A DNA stretch of 64,000 nt. It comes from Sphingomonas sp. CL5.1 (lineage in GTDB: Bacteria; Pseudomonadota; Alphaproteobacteria; Sphingomonadales; Sphingomonadaceae). The stretch is from contig NZ_CP050137.1 in NCBI RefSeq assembly GCF_013344685.1, forward strand, positions 1,864,001 through 1,928,000, in the 5' to 3' direction. Position numbers and translations under genes: made by a program. Below, in pieces: positions 7,798-16,818 of the stretch (position 1 is its first letter; every line of letters begins with the position of its first letter). Below the pieces are notes generated by a model that ran no database searches, was not told the origin of the DNA, and saw nothing but the letters and a program-made list of their open reading frames with translations.

Positions 7798-9357
7798 ATG
7801 CTGTCCCTCACCACCCACGCGGCGCCGTGTCCCTGCTGCGCCTATGCCCATGCGCAATCGGCCCTGTCCTTTTCGCCTCTGTCGCTGTTCCGGTCGGCGC
7901 GGTCGCGGCGGGCAGGCGTGACGAGCGCGACGGCGACGGCTCCGGCGGAGCTGCACCTGACCGGCGTCACCGTGGTCGATCCGCGCGACGGGCGGAAATC
8001 TCCTGGCATGACGGTGGTGATCCGCGCCGGCCGGATCACCGCGGTCGTGCCGGATGGGGAGGAGCGCCCGGCCGGTGGCTCGCAGCGGATCGATGCGCGC
8101 GGCAAATATGTCGTGCCCGGCTATAACGACATGCACAGCCATGTCCTCGAGCTGGCCGATCCCTCCGGCAGCCTCGCGCTGATGCTGGCGGAGGGCGTGA
8201 CGGGATTCCGCCAGATGTCCGGCTCCCCCGCCCTGCTCGCGAAGCGGCGGGCGGGGACGCTGCCGATCGGCGCGGCGGCGCCGCAATTGCTGCAAACCCC
8301 CGGCGCGATCCTCACCCCGTTCAACGCCGCCACGCCCGACACGGCGCGGGAGGAGGTGCGACGGCAGAAGGGGCAGGGCGCGGATTTCGTGAAGATGGGT
8401 TTCGCCAACCCGGATTCCTTCTTCGCGGCGGTGGAGGAGGGGCGGCGCATCGGCATCCCGGTGCTGGGCCATCTGCAGGAGGGCACCGATCCGGTCGAGG
8501 CGACGGCGGCGGGCTTCCGCTCGATCGAGCATCTCGGGCCGGGCAGCACGGTCTGGGTGCGCTGCTCGCGCGACGAAGAGGAATTGCGCCCGGAAAGCTA
8601 TCGCCGCGACATCGTCAAGCTGCCGCCATTCAGGATTCCGTTCATGGAACGGATCGTCATGAAGAAGTTCGAGCGGATGCTGGTCAATCCGTCGGCGTTC
8701 TCGAACGAGGCGGACGTCGATCGCCTGCGCCGCGCGAGCGAAAGCTTCAGCAGCACCCGCGCCGAGGAAATGGCCGGGCATTTCGCCGGGGACGGGAGCT
8801 GGCAATGCCCGACATTGGTGCGGCTGCGCACCCAGACCTTCGCCGACGCGCCCGATTACGAGCAGGACGAAATGCTGCACTATCTGCCGCGCAAGAGCGT
8901 GCGGCGCTGGCGCGAGGTGACGGGCGTGTGGAAGGCGCGGACGGCGGAGGTACGGCAAACCTATCGCGACGTCTATCCGCGCCAACTCGCGTTGACGAAA
9001 TTGCTGCATGATGCGGGGGTACGGATGATCGTCGGCACCGACGGCGGCTCCTATCTCGGCCCCGGCCTGACGCTGAGGCAGGAGTTCCGCGAGCTGGCTG
9101 ATGCCGGGATCACGCCGCTGGCGATCCTCCGGATGGCGACGGTGAACGCCGCCGACTATCTCGACCGACGCGACGTGGTCGGGCAGGTCGCGCCGGGCTA
9201 TGACGCCGATCTGGTGGTGCTCGACGCCGATCCGCTGGCGCGGGTGGAGAACCTCCACGCGATCGCCGGCGTGGTGCGGGCGGGCGCCTATCATTCGCGC
9301 CGCGACCTGGATGCGCTGAAGGCTTCCGTAGCGGCGGGGGAGGGGTATCTGGGGTAG
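7798..9357 (+). CDS. metal-dependent amidohydrolase (imidazolonepropionase-like)
   Basis: A 519-residue amidohydrolase-superfamily enzyme. The metal-site series is visible: HSH in NDMHSHVLE, Lys in FVKMGF, His in LGHLQEG, His in SIEHLGPG and Asp in VGTDGGSY. Such enzymes hydrolyse amide or lactone bonds, often in peptides or N-acyl compounds. The ATG at 7798 follows CCGGAGATCG. The first about 45 residues do not look like a signal peptide, whereas another frame at 7827-7916 does encode one, so the N-terminus may be frameshifted. It is probably co-transcribed with the P450. The substrate is unknown. Confidence 0.85.
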   Translation: MLSLTTHAAPCPCCAYAHAQSALSFSPLSLFRSARSRRAGVTSATATAPAELHLTGVTVVDPRDGRKSPGMTVVIRAGRITAVVPDGEERPAGGSQRIDARGKYVVPGYNDMHSHVLELADPSGSLALMLAEGVTGFRQMSGSPALLAKRRAGTLPIGAAAPQLLQTPGAILTPFNAATPDTAREEVRRQKGQGADFVKMGFANPDSFFAAVEEGRRIGIPVLGHLQEGTDPVEATAAGFRSIEHLGPGSTVWVRCSRDEEELRPESYRRDIVKLPPFRIPFMERIVMKKFERMLVNPSAFSNEADVDRLRRASESFSSTRAEEMAGHFAGDGSWQCPTLVRLRTQTFADAPDYEQDEMLHYLPRKSVRRWREVTGVWKARTAEVRQTYRDVYPRQLALTKLLHDAGVRMIVGTDGGSYLGPGLTLRQEFRELADAGITPLAILRMATVNAADYLDRRDVVGQVAPGYDADLVVLDADPLARVENLHAIAGVVRAGAYHSRRDLDALKASVAAGEGYLG

Positions 9358-9363
9358 GGCAGC

Positions 9364-9400
9364 CTCCCGTCACCCCGGCGCAGGTCCGGGGTGACGGGAG
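9364..9400. terminator. bidirectional hairpin terminator between convergent genes
   Basis: Perfect 15-bp inverted repeat: arms 9364-9378 (CTCCCGTCACCCCGG) and 9386-9400 with a 7-nt loop. It lies 6 bp after the amidohydrolase stop and 4 bp before the TonB-receptor stop on the other strand. The CCCCGG...CCGGGG core resembles the short intergenic palindromes common in sphingomonad genomes. Confidence 0.8.
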
Positions 9401-9404
9401 CGGA

Positions 9405-11786
9405 TCAGAACTTAACCCCGAACCGCGCGCCGATCGTGCGCGGGTTGCCGTGGAAGCAGGTCACGGCTTCCGACTTGCCGGCCACGTCGAGCGCGCTCAA
9501 TTGCGGGCCGAACGGCAGATAGCCTTCGTTCACGCAATAATGCTTGTCGGTCAGGTTCTGGCCGAACAGCGCCAGCGAATAGCGGTCGTCGGGCGCGAAG
9601 ATCGTCAGCCGCGCCGACAGCAGGGCATAGCCGTTCTGGAAAGTGATCGGGCTATAGTCGTTGACCGCGTTGATATTCTGGCGGCTGACCGTGGTGAGGT
9701 CGCCGCGCAGCGTGGCGCGATAGCCCGAGGTGAACTCCTTGCGGAACTCGATCCCCTCGCTGGTCGACCATTCGGGCGCGTAGGTCGGGCGCGCGCCGGT
9801 CAGGTCCTGGCTGCCGGTGGCCCACGGCAGCGGCGGCGCGTTGCGATAATCGGTGAACTTCGCGTCGTTATAGGCGATCGCCGCGTTGAGCCGCAGCCAG
9901 TCGGCCGGCGCGGCGGAGAATTGCGCCTCGACGCCCTGGCTGCGGATCGAGCCGACATTGCGGACGATCGACGCCACGCTGGTCAGCGCGCGCTCCTGGA
10001 ACCCGTCCACGTCCATGCGATAGAGCGTGACGTTCGCCGTCAGCCGGCGATCGAGGAACTGCGTCTTGGCGCCGACTTCGTAATTCTTGACCGTCTCCGG
10101 CTGGAAGATGCGCAACTGATCCAGCACTGCATTGGCCGCGCCGGAATTGAAGCCGCCCGCCTTGAACCCGGTCGAATAGGTCGCGAACAGCATGATGTCG
10201 TCGGCCGGCTTCCACGTCAGGTTGGCGCGGCCGGTGAAGCGCCCGTCCGAATATTTGAACGACGAATCCTCGTTGACGCCGAACACCGCCGCCGGGTTGA
10301 CGCGCACGCCCAGATAGCTCGCGCTCTTGTTCTCATGCGTGTAGCGCCCGCCCAGCGTCAGATCGACGCCCGGCAATAATCCGATCGTCGCCTGCGCATA
10401 AGCGGCATAGCTTTTCGTGAGCTGCGGGAAACGGTTGTAGAAGGCGGACTGCGCCTGCCCGGCCTGACACGGCCCGATTAGCGGGGGCGCGAAGTTCGCC
10501 ACGGCGGTCGTGCAGAATTCCGAGCGCAGATTGTAATCCAGGTCGAGATTGAAATCCTCCTGGAAGTAATAAAGTCCGGCGACGAAGTTCAGGTGGCCAT
10601 CGAGCAGGTTCCTTGGCGAGATGATCTGAAACTCGTGGTTCTGGCTCTTGCTGTCGTAGATGAAGTGCCGATAGACCAAAGGCACCGGAAGGAAGGTGAC
10701 TTCGCCGTCCTGCTCGCTCGCCCGCCAGTGGCGATAGCTGTTGATCAGCTTGAAGGTGAAATCGGAATCGGTGTTGTAGCTGAGCGTGCTCGACACGCCC
10801 CAGTGATAATCGTCGAGCCCGGCGGTCGACACGTCCTGCGCCGACGAATTGGAATCGATCCCGATCGTCGGCAGCCGCCCGCCCAGCACGCGCGTCAGCC
10901 CGGCCAGCACCGTTGGCGTGACCGAAGAGGGGATGATCGAGATATTGTACCAGCCGTCCCCGGTCTGGCTCGCATAGTCGCCGCGCACGACCCAGTTGAG
11001 GTGCGGCGTGATATCCCAGCGCGCGGTGAGGCGCAGGCTGATCGTGTCGGTGCCGCCGAACCGCTGGCCGGTCCTGGACTGGTGCCAATAGCCGCCGAAC
11101 TTCTCGCCCAGCCCGGCGAAGCGGATCGCGAACGTATCGCTGAACGGCAGGTTGGCGACCACCTCGCCGCGATAACGCTGGCCGCTGCCGACCTCGAACG
11201 CGGCGTTGCCCTCGAGCTGGTTGGTGGGAAGCGCGGAGGTGATGCTGATCGCGCCGACCGAGGCGTTGCGGCCGAACAGGGTGCCCTGCGGCCCCGACAG
11301 CACCTCAAGGCTCTGCACGTCGATCAGCGTCGAGTTGAGCGAGCCGGCGCGGGGCACATATACGCCGTCGAGATAGGTGGCGACGCTAGGCTCGATCGCG
11401 CTGTTGCCGAATGAGCCGAGGCCGCGGATGCCGTTGCGCGCGGCGACCGTGCCGGGGCCGGAGCCGAACTTGAAGGTGGGGACGATCTTGGTGAGATCCT
11501 GCACCTGCGACACGCCGGTATCGCGCAAGGTGGCCGCGCCGAACGCCTGGATCGAGATCGGCACGCTCTGCACGTTTTCCGCGCGCTTTTGCGCGGTGAC
11601 GATGATGTCGGTGTCGGACGGAGCGGCATCGGCGGATGCGGCGTCGGCCGGCGCCGGATTTGCTGGCGCGGTCTGCGCATGCGCATAGACCGAGGTGCCG
11701 GCGAGCGCGATCGCCGCGAGCGTCGTGAAGCGCCCGGCGCGCCTGCTGGCGTCGCGGATAGCAGGCAAGGTGTCCAGAACCGTCAT
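9405..11786 (-). CDS. TonB-dependent outer-membrane receptor
   Basis: A 793-residue receptor with an N-terminal signal peptide ending near AHAQ (residue 38) and a TonB-box-like DIIVTAQKRAENVQ. A plug domain (about 60-170) has LEVLSGPQGTLFGRNA, followed by a 22-strand-type barrel ending in aromatic FGVKF. This form is typical of sphingomonad FecA-like receptors that import aromatic or other non-siderophore nutrients. It sits between the P450/amidohydrolase pair (convergent, shared hairpin at 9364-9400) and the Rieske operon. The AT-rich 94-bp stretch 11787-11880 upstream is the likely promoter. The ligand is unknown. Confidence 0.93.
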   Translation of the reverse strand: MTVLDTLPAIRDASRRAGRFTTLAAIALAGTSVYAHAQTAPANPAPADAASADAAPSDTDIIVTAQKRAENVQSVPISIQAFGAATLRDTGVSQVQDLTKIVPTFKFGSGPGTVAARNGIRGLGSFGNSAIEPSVATYLDGVYVPRAGSLNSTLIDVQSLEVLSGPQGTLFGRNASVGAISITSALPTNQLEGNAAFEVGSGQRYRGEVVANLPFSDTFAIRFAGLGEKFGGYWHQSRTGQRFGGTDTISLRLTARWDITPHLNWVVRGDYASQTGDGWYNISIIPSSVTPTVLAGLTRVLGGRLPTIGIDSNSSAQDVSTAGLDDYHWGVSSTLSYNTDSDFTFKLINSYRHWRASEQDGEVTFLPVPLVYRHFIYDSKSQNHEFQIISPRNLLDGHLNFVAGLYYFQEDFNLDLDYNLRSEFCTTAVANFAPPLIGPCQAGQAQSAFYNRFPQLTKSYAAYAQATIGLLPGVDLTLGGRYTHENKSASYLGVRVNPAAVFGVNEDSSFKYSDGRFTGRANLTWKPADDIMLFATYSTGFKAGGFNSGAANAVLDQLRIFQPETVKNYEVGAKTQFLDRRLTANVTLYRMDVDGFQERALTSVASIVRNVGSIRSQGVEAQFSAAPADWLRLNAAIAYNDAKFTDYRNAPPLPWATGSQDLTGARPTYAPEWSTSEGIEFRKEFTSGYRATLRGDLTTVSRQNINAVNDYSPITFQNGYALLSARLTIFAPDDRYSLALFGQNLTDKHYCVNEGYLPFGPQLSALDVAGKSEAVTCFHGNPRTIGARFGVKF

Positions 11787-11880
11787 TGATCCCTCCCCAA
11801 TGAGCGCCCACTGCGCAGATCGCGACAGGCGTTATAGTTATATTTGCTGATGTGATATTTTAATTAGAAATATCTTTTTA

Positions 11881-12909
11881 TCAAGCCGCCTTGGCCTCGG
11901 CGGCGATCAGGGCGTCCATCCGCCGCCTCACCAGCACCGCGCCCTTGTCGATCTTGAGCAGGGCAGGGCGCAGGGACCAGAAATCGGCGTCGCCGATCCG
12001 CTCCTGCTGCGCGGCGATCATCGGCTCGTCCTCGGTCTCGAAGATGTGCTGGCGAGTCCGGCGGGTTTCCTCGTTCAATTCGGCGTCATCCAGCCGGAAA
12101 TCGCGTGTCGAGGCGAAGAAATAATGGCTGGTCGTCGCCGTCTCGGGCGTGAAGATATGGACGTTGATCGAATTGCCGCCCAGTTCGCGCGGCGTGCCCG
12201 CCGGCACCGCGCCGGCGACGAGCTTGATGACGCCCGGCGCGCTCCACTCCACCTCGGTCCAGCTATCGACCCGGTCGACTCCCGCCGGCAGGCGGCCGAG
12301 CGCGAGCGGGATCGGCACCTCGTTCGTCGGGCGCCAACTCATCGCGATGATGCCGTCGGGGCGCTCCTCCACCTCGCCGGAGGTGCGGGTGATCGATCCG
12401 CCGCCCAGCGTATCGGGGTGGAGGAAATCGGTGTGCGACAGGTCGAGGATATTGTCGACGAAGAGCTGATAATGGCCGGTGCCGCGGATATATCCCTTGT
12501 TGAAAGCGGTGTCGGGCGCGTTCGAGAGGAAATCGAGATTGCGGATCAACGCGGGATCGGCCAGCGCCGGGTCGCCCGGCCAAACCCACAGCGCGCGATA
12601 CGCCTCCGCCACCGGATAGGCGCGCACGTCGAGCGCGCGCGTCACCGGCCCATGCGGGTTGCGCACGCAGCGGCCCTCGCCGTTGAAGGCCAGCCCGTGA
12701 TAGGCGCACACCGCCGCCCCATCCTCGACCCGGCCCTTGCTGAGCGGGGCGAAGCGATGCGGGCAGCGGTCGAACAGGGCATGGGCCACGCCCGCCTCGT
12801 CGCGATAGAGATAGACCGGGTCGTCGAGCAGCGTGCGGGCGAGACCGCCCGTCGCGGGCAGGTCGTCGCTCCAGCCCGCCATGTACCAGCAATTGCGGAG
12901 ATAGGTCAT
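11881..12909 (-). CDS. Rieske non-heme iron oxygenase, VanA/dicamba-demethylase type
   Basis: Complete 342-residue oxygenase component. Rieske ligands are C49-x-H51 and C68-x2-H71; the mononuclear iron site is N153...H159-x4-H164 (DNILDLSHTDFLH). It is a paralogue of the protein at 1-1002, with the same MTYLRNCWYMA start. It is the last gene of the tightly coupled FAA hydrolase / FAD monooxygenase / MFS / Rieske unit. Its ATG overlaps the MFS stop in ATGA (12909-12906). This links import, ring hydroxylation and demethylation or hydroxylation in one transcript. No electron-transfer partner is encoded. Confidence 0.93.
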   Translation of the reverse strand: MTYLRNCWYMAGWSDDLPATGGLARTLLDDPVYLYRDEAGVAHALFDRCPHRFAPLSKGRVEDGAAVCAYHGLAFNGEGRCVRNPHGPVTRALDVRAYPVAEAYRALWVWPGDPALADPALIRNLDFLSNAPDTAFNKGYIRGTGHYQLFVDNILDLSHTDFLHPDTLGGGSITRTSGEVEERPDGIIAMSWRPTNEVPIPLALGRLPAGVDRVDSWTEVEWSAPGVIKLVAGAVPAGTPRELGGNSINVHIFTPETATTSHYFFASTRDFRLDDAELNEETRRTRQHIFETEDEPMIAAQQERIGDADFWSLRPALLKIDKGAVLVRRRMDALIAAEAKAA

Positions 12910-14219
12910 CGCACACTTCCCTTGCGCGCGTGGATGAAGAGGAGCGCGGCGGCCACCAGCGCCGCCGCGGCGAAACCGCCGGAAACCCCGGTCCGGCCGA
13001 ACCCGGCGGCGAACAGATAGCCGGCGAGCAGCGGCGACACCGCGCTCGACACCCGGCCGACGCCGATCACGAAGCCGCTGCCGGAGGCGCGCTCGGCATC
13101 GCCGAAGCCGCGCGCCAGCACGCCGTAGAAACCGGCCGCGCTGCCGAACAGGCAGAAGCCGCACAGCCCCGCCAGCACGAACAGCGACATGGTGGAGAGC
13201 GAAGCGGCGCCGAACGCGGCGATCGACAGGCCCAGCCCGATGACGGCCACGGCGGTGACGCGCGACTGGCCGAAGCGATTGGCGAGGCCGCCGACCAGCA
13301 GCCCGCCGACGATGCCGATCAGGCTCATCGTCGCGGAGATCAGGCTGGCGGTCGCGGCATCCTGCCCGGTGTCGGCGACAAGCTGCGGCAGCCAGCTCAG
13401 CAGGTAGTAGCTGACGCTCGCCACTAGCAGGTTGGCAACCGAGAGGCGCAGCGTGGTGCCGATCCGGTCGGGCGCGAACACCAGCCGATAGCCGATCTCG
13501 CGCGGGCGGCCCGACGGTTGCGCGGCGATGTCGTGATGACCGAACCGCGCGAGCAGGCGATCGAGCCGCGCCAGATGATGCGTTCCCCCGCGCGCCGCGA
13601 GGAACCCCGGCGATTCTGGCAGGAACAGCAGCACGACCGGCATCAGCGCGATGGTCGCCACCGCCCCGGCGACGAACACCGCGCGCCAGCCGTGGACCGG
13701 CATCAGCGCGGCCGCGACCAGACCGCCGACCAGCCCGCCCGCCGGATAGCCGAGCGACATCAGCGCCACCGCGAAGGGCCGCCGCCGCGCATTGGCGAAC
13801 TCCGCCGCCAGCGGGTTGATGACCGAGATGCACGCGCCGATGCCCAGCCCGGTGACGACGCGCCATGCGGTCAGCACGCCGATCGACCCCGCCGCCGCCG
13901 AGCCGCACGAGCCGATCGCCATCAGGATCAGGCTGGCGATCACCAGCCCGCGCCGCCCGAGCCAGTCGGCGAGCGGCGCGAGGAAGAACGACCCCGCTGC
14001 CATGCCCGCCAGCCCGGCCGACAGCACGACGCCCAGCGCCGCCTTGTCGATCCCCCAGTCATGCGTGATCGCGGGCGCGGCGAAGGTGACGGACAGCACG
14101 TCGAACCCGTCGACGGCCGACAGCAGGATGGTCGTGGCGACCGCCAGGATTTGCGTGCCGCTCATCGGCGCGGCGTCGAGCCGCCGGCGGATGTCGTCGA
14201 GGGGCAGGTGAGCGGTCAC
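12906..14219 (-). CDS. MFS transporter, aromatic acid:H+ symporter (AAHS) type
   Basis: A 437-residue 12-TM inner-membrane permease. It has the AAHS signature DGFDVLSVTFAAP in TM1 and the loop 2-3 motif LADWLGRRG, as in PcaK, BenK and VanK. The start is taken as GTG at 14219 because it overlaps the stop of the upstream monooxygenase by 4 bp (GTGA); an internal ATG (MSGTQ) 18 codons later is an alternative. It likely imports the aromatic acid handled by the flanking oxygenases. It is a paralogue of the transporter at 22518-23846. Confidence 0.9.
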   Translation of the reverse strand: MTAHLPLDDIRRRLDAAPMSGTQILAVATTILLSAVDGFDVLSVTFAAPAITHDWGIDKAALGVVLSAGLAGMAAGSFFLAPLADWLGRRGLVIASLILMAIGSCGSAAAGSIGVLTAWRVVTGLGIGACISVINPLAAEFANARRRPFAVALMSLGYPAGGLVGGLVAAALMPVHGWRAVFVAGAVATIALMPVVLLFLPESPGFLAARGGTHHLARLDRLLARFGHHDIAAQPSGRPREIGYRLVFAPDRIGTTLRLSVANLLVASVSYYLLSWLPQLVADTGQDAATASLISATMSLIGIVGGLLVGGLANRFGQSRVTAVAVIGLGLSIAAFGAASLSTMSLFVLAGLCGFCLFGSAAGFYGVLARGFGDAERASGSGFVIGVGRVSSAVSPLLAGYLFAAGFGRTGVSGGFAAAALVAAALLFIHARKGSVR

Positions 14220-15832
14220 GCCGCCACGGCGGCCTCGAGATGCCCGGTCGCCCGCGACAATGCGCCGCCGGCCCAGCGATCGCCGCGCCATGCGACATGC
14301 TGGTCGGGACGGACCAGCGCGAGCTTCGCCTCGTATAGCGCCGCGATGTCCACGCCGTCCGGGCGCACCACGGCCAGCGGCACGCCCAGCGCCTTCGCCT
14401 CGGCCACCGCCTTGTCGATCTCGGCCGCATCGGCATCGGCCGCCGCGACCAGCGAGAAACCCTGCCCGAACAGGTCGTAGAGCGAGCGCCCGTCCGCGAG
14501 CCAGGCGTGGGGCGCGAGGCACCCCGGCCGCGCCGATGGCGCATAGAACTGGCTGTCGTGCTCGGGGACAGGGCCGCCCTCCCGCGCGATCAGCGGGGAT
14601 TCGTAGCAGAGGCCCAGCACGGTGCCGAGCGTGTAGAACTCGCGCGCCTTGCCGGCCTGCACGCCCGCGCCGACCTTGGCGCGGATCGCCTCGCCCTCCG
14701 CCGTCGCTTCCTCGATGCCGGGGGGCGGGGGCGCGACATAGATGGCGTAATTGGCCATCGCCTCGTCGATCACCTTGCGATGGACCGGACGCCGCTCCAC
14801 CTCATAGCTGTCGATCAGCGCGGGGCCGCCCCAGCCCTGCAACGTCGCGGCGATCTTCCAGCCGAGATCGATGCCGTCGCCGACGCCCATGTTCATGCCG
14901 TATCCGCCCGCCGGCGGGTGAAGGTGGCAGGCATCGCCCGCGAGGATGATGCGCCGGTCGGCATAATGATCGGCCAGCAGGTCGTGCGCGGACCAGGTAT
15001 CGGCGCTGACCACCTCGAAATCGAGGTCGATGCCGGTGCGCTCGCGGATCAGCGCGGCGGCCTCTTCGGGCGGCAGCGACTGGCCGGGCTTGGCGCCGCC
15101 CGGCCCGAAGAACCACAGGTCGCCCTTGTCCATCGGCCCGAGCGCGCTGAATCCGTCCTTGCCGATCTGCCAATAGATCGCGGCGGGGCCGAAATCATGC
15201 GCCCCGGCCATGCCCGGCGCGCGGAAGATGATGTTGTAATGATGGGAAAGGCCGTGCCGCCCCTCCATCTTCGCGCCGATCAGTTCGCGGATCGCGCTGC
15301 GCGCGCCGTCCGCGCCGATCAGGTAGGATGCGCGGACCTGTAATTCCTCGCCATCGGGCGCGCGCAGCGTGGCGGTGACGCCGTCCGCGTCCTGTTCGGC
15401 GGTGACGAATTCGGTGTTGAGGCGCACCTCGACGCTCGGCAGTTCGCGCACCTTGTCGAGCAGCACCTTTTCCAGCCGGTATTGCGGCACCCACTGGCCG
15501 TGCTCGGGATAGCGCGGGTCGCGCTTGGGCGACGCGTTGAAGGCATCGGCGAAGCGCGCCAGTTCGCGCCCCTCCGGCCCCAGCCGGGTCACGAACACCA
15601 TGTTGTTCGGGTAATCGACGCCGAACGGCGCCTCCGCCGCGAGCCGGTCCGCGATCCCCCAGCGCCTGAGGTGCGTGCGGGTGCGGACGTTGGTGGTCTT
15701 GGCGCGGGGCGCCGCCCCGACGCGCTCGTTCCGTTCCGCTAGCAGCACGCGGATGCCGCGCATGCCCAGCTCGATCGCGGCGGCCAGCCCGACCGGGCCG
15801 GCACCCACCACGACAACATCGGTGTCGATCAT
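14216..15832 (-). CDS. FAD-dependent aromatic monooxygenase (MhpA/PheA-like)
   Basis: A 538-residue flavoprotein hydroxylase. It has the dinucleotide fold VVVVGAGPVGLAAAIELG at residues 6-23, a second FAD motif GDACHLHPPAGGYGMNMG near residue 295, and a C-terminal thioredoxin-like region. The length and layout fit 3-(3-hydroxyphenyl)propionate and phenol 2-monooxygenase relatives, which ortho-hydroxylate a phenol to a catechol ready for ring cleavage. The ATG at 15832 follows AGGAGAGG. It lies between the FAA hydrolase (26-bp gap) and the MFS gene (4-bp overlap). The exact phenol is unknown. Confidence 0.9.
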   Translation of the reverse strand: MIDTDVVVVGAGPVGLAAAIELGMRGIRVLLAERNERVGAAPRAKTTNVRTRTHLRRWGIADRLAAEAPFGVDYPNNMVFVTRLGPEGRELARFADAFNASPKRDPRYPEHGQWVPQYRLEKVLLDKVRELPSVEVRLNTEFVTAEQDADGVTATLRAPDGEELQVRASYLIGADGARSAIRELIGAKMEGRHGLSHHYNIIFRAPGMAGAHDFGPAAIYWQIGKDGFSALGPMDKGDLWFFGPGGAKPGQSLPPEEAAALIRERTGIDLDFEVVSADTWSAHDLLADHYADRRIILAGDACHLHPPAGGYGMNMGVGDGIDLGWKIAATLQGWGGPALIDSYEVERRPVHRKVIDEAMANYAIYVAPPPPGIEEATAEGEAIRAKVGAGVQAGKAREFYTLGTVLGLCYESPLIAREGGPVPEHDSQFYAPSARPGCLAPHAWLADGRSLYDLFGQGFSLVAAADADAAEIDKAVAEAKALGVPLAVVRPDGVDIAALYEAKLALVRPDQHVAWRGDRWAGGALSRATGHLEAAVAA

Positions 15833-15858
15833 CGCTTTTCGCCTCTCCTGCGTGTCCG

Positions 15859-16725
15859 TCAGCGCCCGGTGGGCGCGATCACTCTGTTCTCGATCGCGCC
15901 CAGCCCCTCGATCTCGCAGCGCACCACGTCGCCGGGCTTGAGGAATTGCGGCGGGGTCATCGCGATGCCGACGCCGTCCGGCGTGCCGGTGGCGATCAGG
16001 TCGCCCGCGTCGAGCGTGAAGGCGGTGGAAAGATAGGCGATCTGGTCCCACACATCGTACACCAGCTCGCTGGTGTTCCCGTCCTGCCGCGACTCGCCGT
16101 TGACGAAGGAGCGGAGCCGCAGCGCATGCGGATCGGGCACCTCGTCGGCGGTGGTGATCCACGGCCCGATCGGCCCGTGCGTGTCGAACGACTTGCCCAC
16201 CGTGAAGGTCGGCGAATGCTTCTGCCAGTCGCGGGCGGAAACGTCGTTGCAGACCATATAGCCGAAGACGTGATCGCGCGCATTCTCGCGCGTCACGCGC
16301 TTTGCGGGCTTGCCGATGACCACGCACAGCTCGACCTCATAGTCGAGTTGCCCGGTCACGCCGGGATCGGTGTCGTCATGCGGGCCGACGATGCAACTGG
16401 TCTGCTTGTTGAACCAGAATTGGTGATCCGGGATCGCGACGCCCAACCGCTTTGCCTCTTCGATGTGCTTGCGGTAGTTCATGCCGATCGCAAGGAATTT
16501 ACCGGGCCGTTCGACGGGGGCCAGCAGATGGACATCGGAAAGGCAGGCATGGACGGGCGCCGTCTCGGCGAATGCCCGGACTTTCGCCAGCGCCGCGTCC
16601 CCGCCCGCGATCAGCGACAGCATCGTGGGATATTCGCCGGCCAGCGGAGCGAGGCTGATCACGCCCCCGTCCCGGCACACGCCGAGCGTGGGGCGCCCGC
16701 CGTCATCGAATCGCAGCAATTTCAT
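15859..16725 (-). CDS. fumarylacetoacetate hydrolase (FAH)-family protein
   Basis: A 288-residue FAH-superfamily enzyme. Metal ligands appear in QLDYEVELCVVIGK (two acidic residues) and NDVSARDWQ, with the late loop GTPDGVG. Members hydrolyse acylpyruvates or hydrate/decarboxylate 2-oxo acids after meta-cleavage. The ATG at 16725 is preferred over one 5 codons upstream because GGAGGG is positioned 7 nt before it. It is the first gene of the 16725-11881 operon, divergent from the GntR regulator across 93 bp. Confidence 0.9.
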   Translation of the reverse strand: MKLLRFDDGGRPTLGVCRDGGVISLAPLAGEYPTMLSLIAGGDAALAKVRAFAETAPVHACLSDVHLLAPVERPGKFLAIGMNYRKHIEEAKRLGVAIPDHQFWFNKQTSCIVGPHDDTDPGVTGQLDYEVELCVVIGKPAKRVTRENARDHVFGYMVCNDVSARDWQKHSPTFTVGKSFDTHGPIGPWITTADEVPDPHALRLRSFVNGESRQDGNTSELVYDVWDQIAYLSTAFTLDAGDLIATGTPDGVGIAMTPPQFLKPGDVVRCEIEGLGAIENRVIAPTGR

Positions 16726-16771
16726 CTGGCATCCCTCCATCCGTCGCGCCGCGCTTCCCTCCGCCGGCTAG

Positions 16772-16809
16772 TGTATAAATCTTGCCACTAACATTTTTTT
16801 GGAGCAATA
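16772..16809. promoter_or_regulatory. AT-rich promoter element before the GntR gene
   Basis: TGTATAAA (16772-16779) followed by TTTTTTTGGAGCAATA (16794-16809) lies between the FAH-family gene and the GntR gene. Similar words, TGTATAAA (17608-17615) and TTTTTTTAGAGCTATT (17635-17650), occur before the TonB receptor at 17702. A shared operator, for example for the GntR protein, is possible. The spacing differs between the two copies. Confidence 0.35.
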
Positions 16810-16818
16810 TATATTTCT

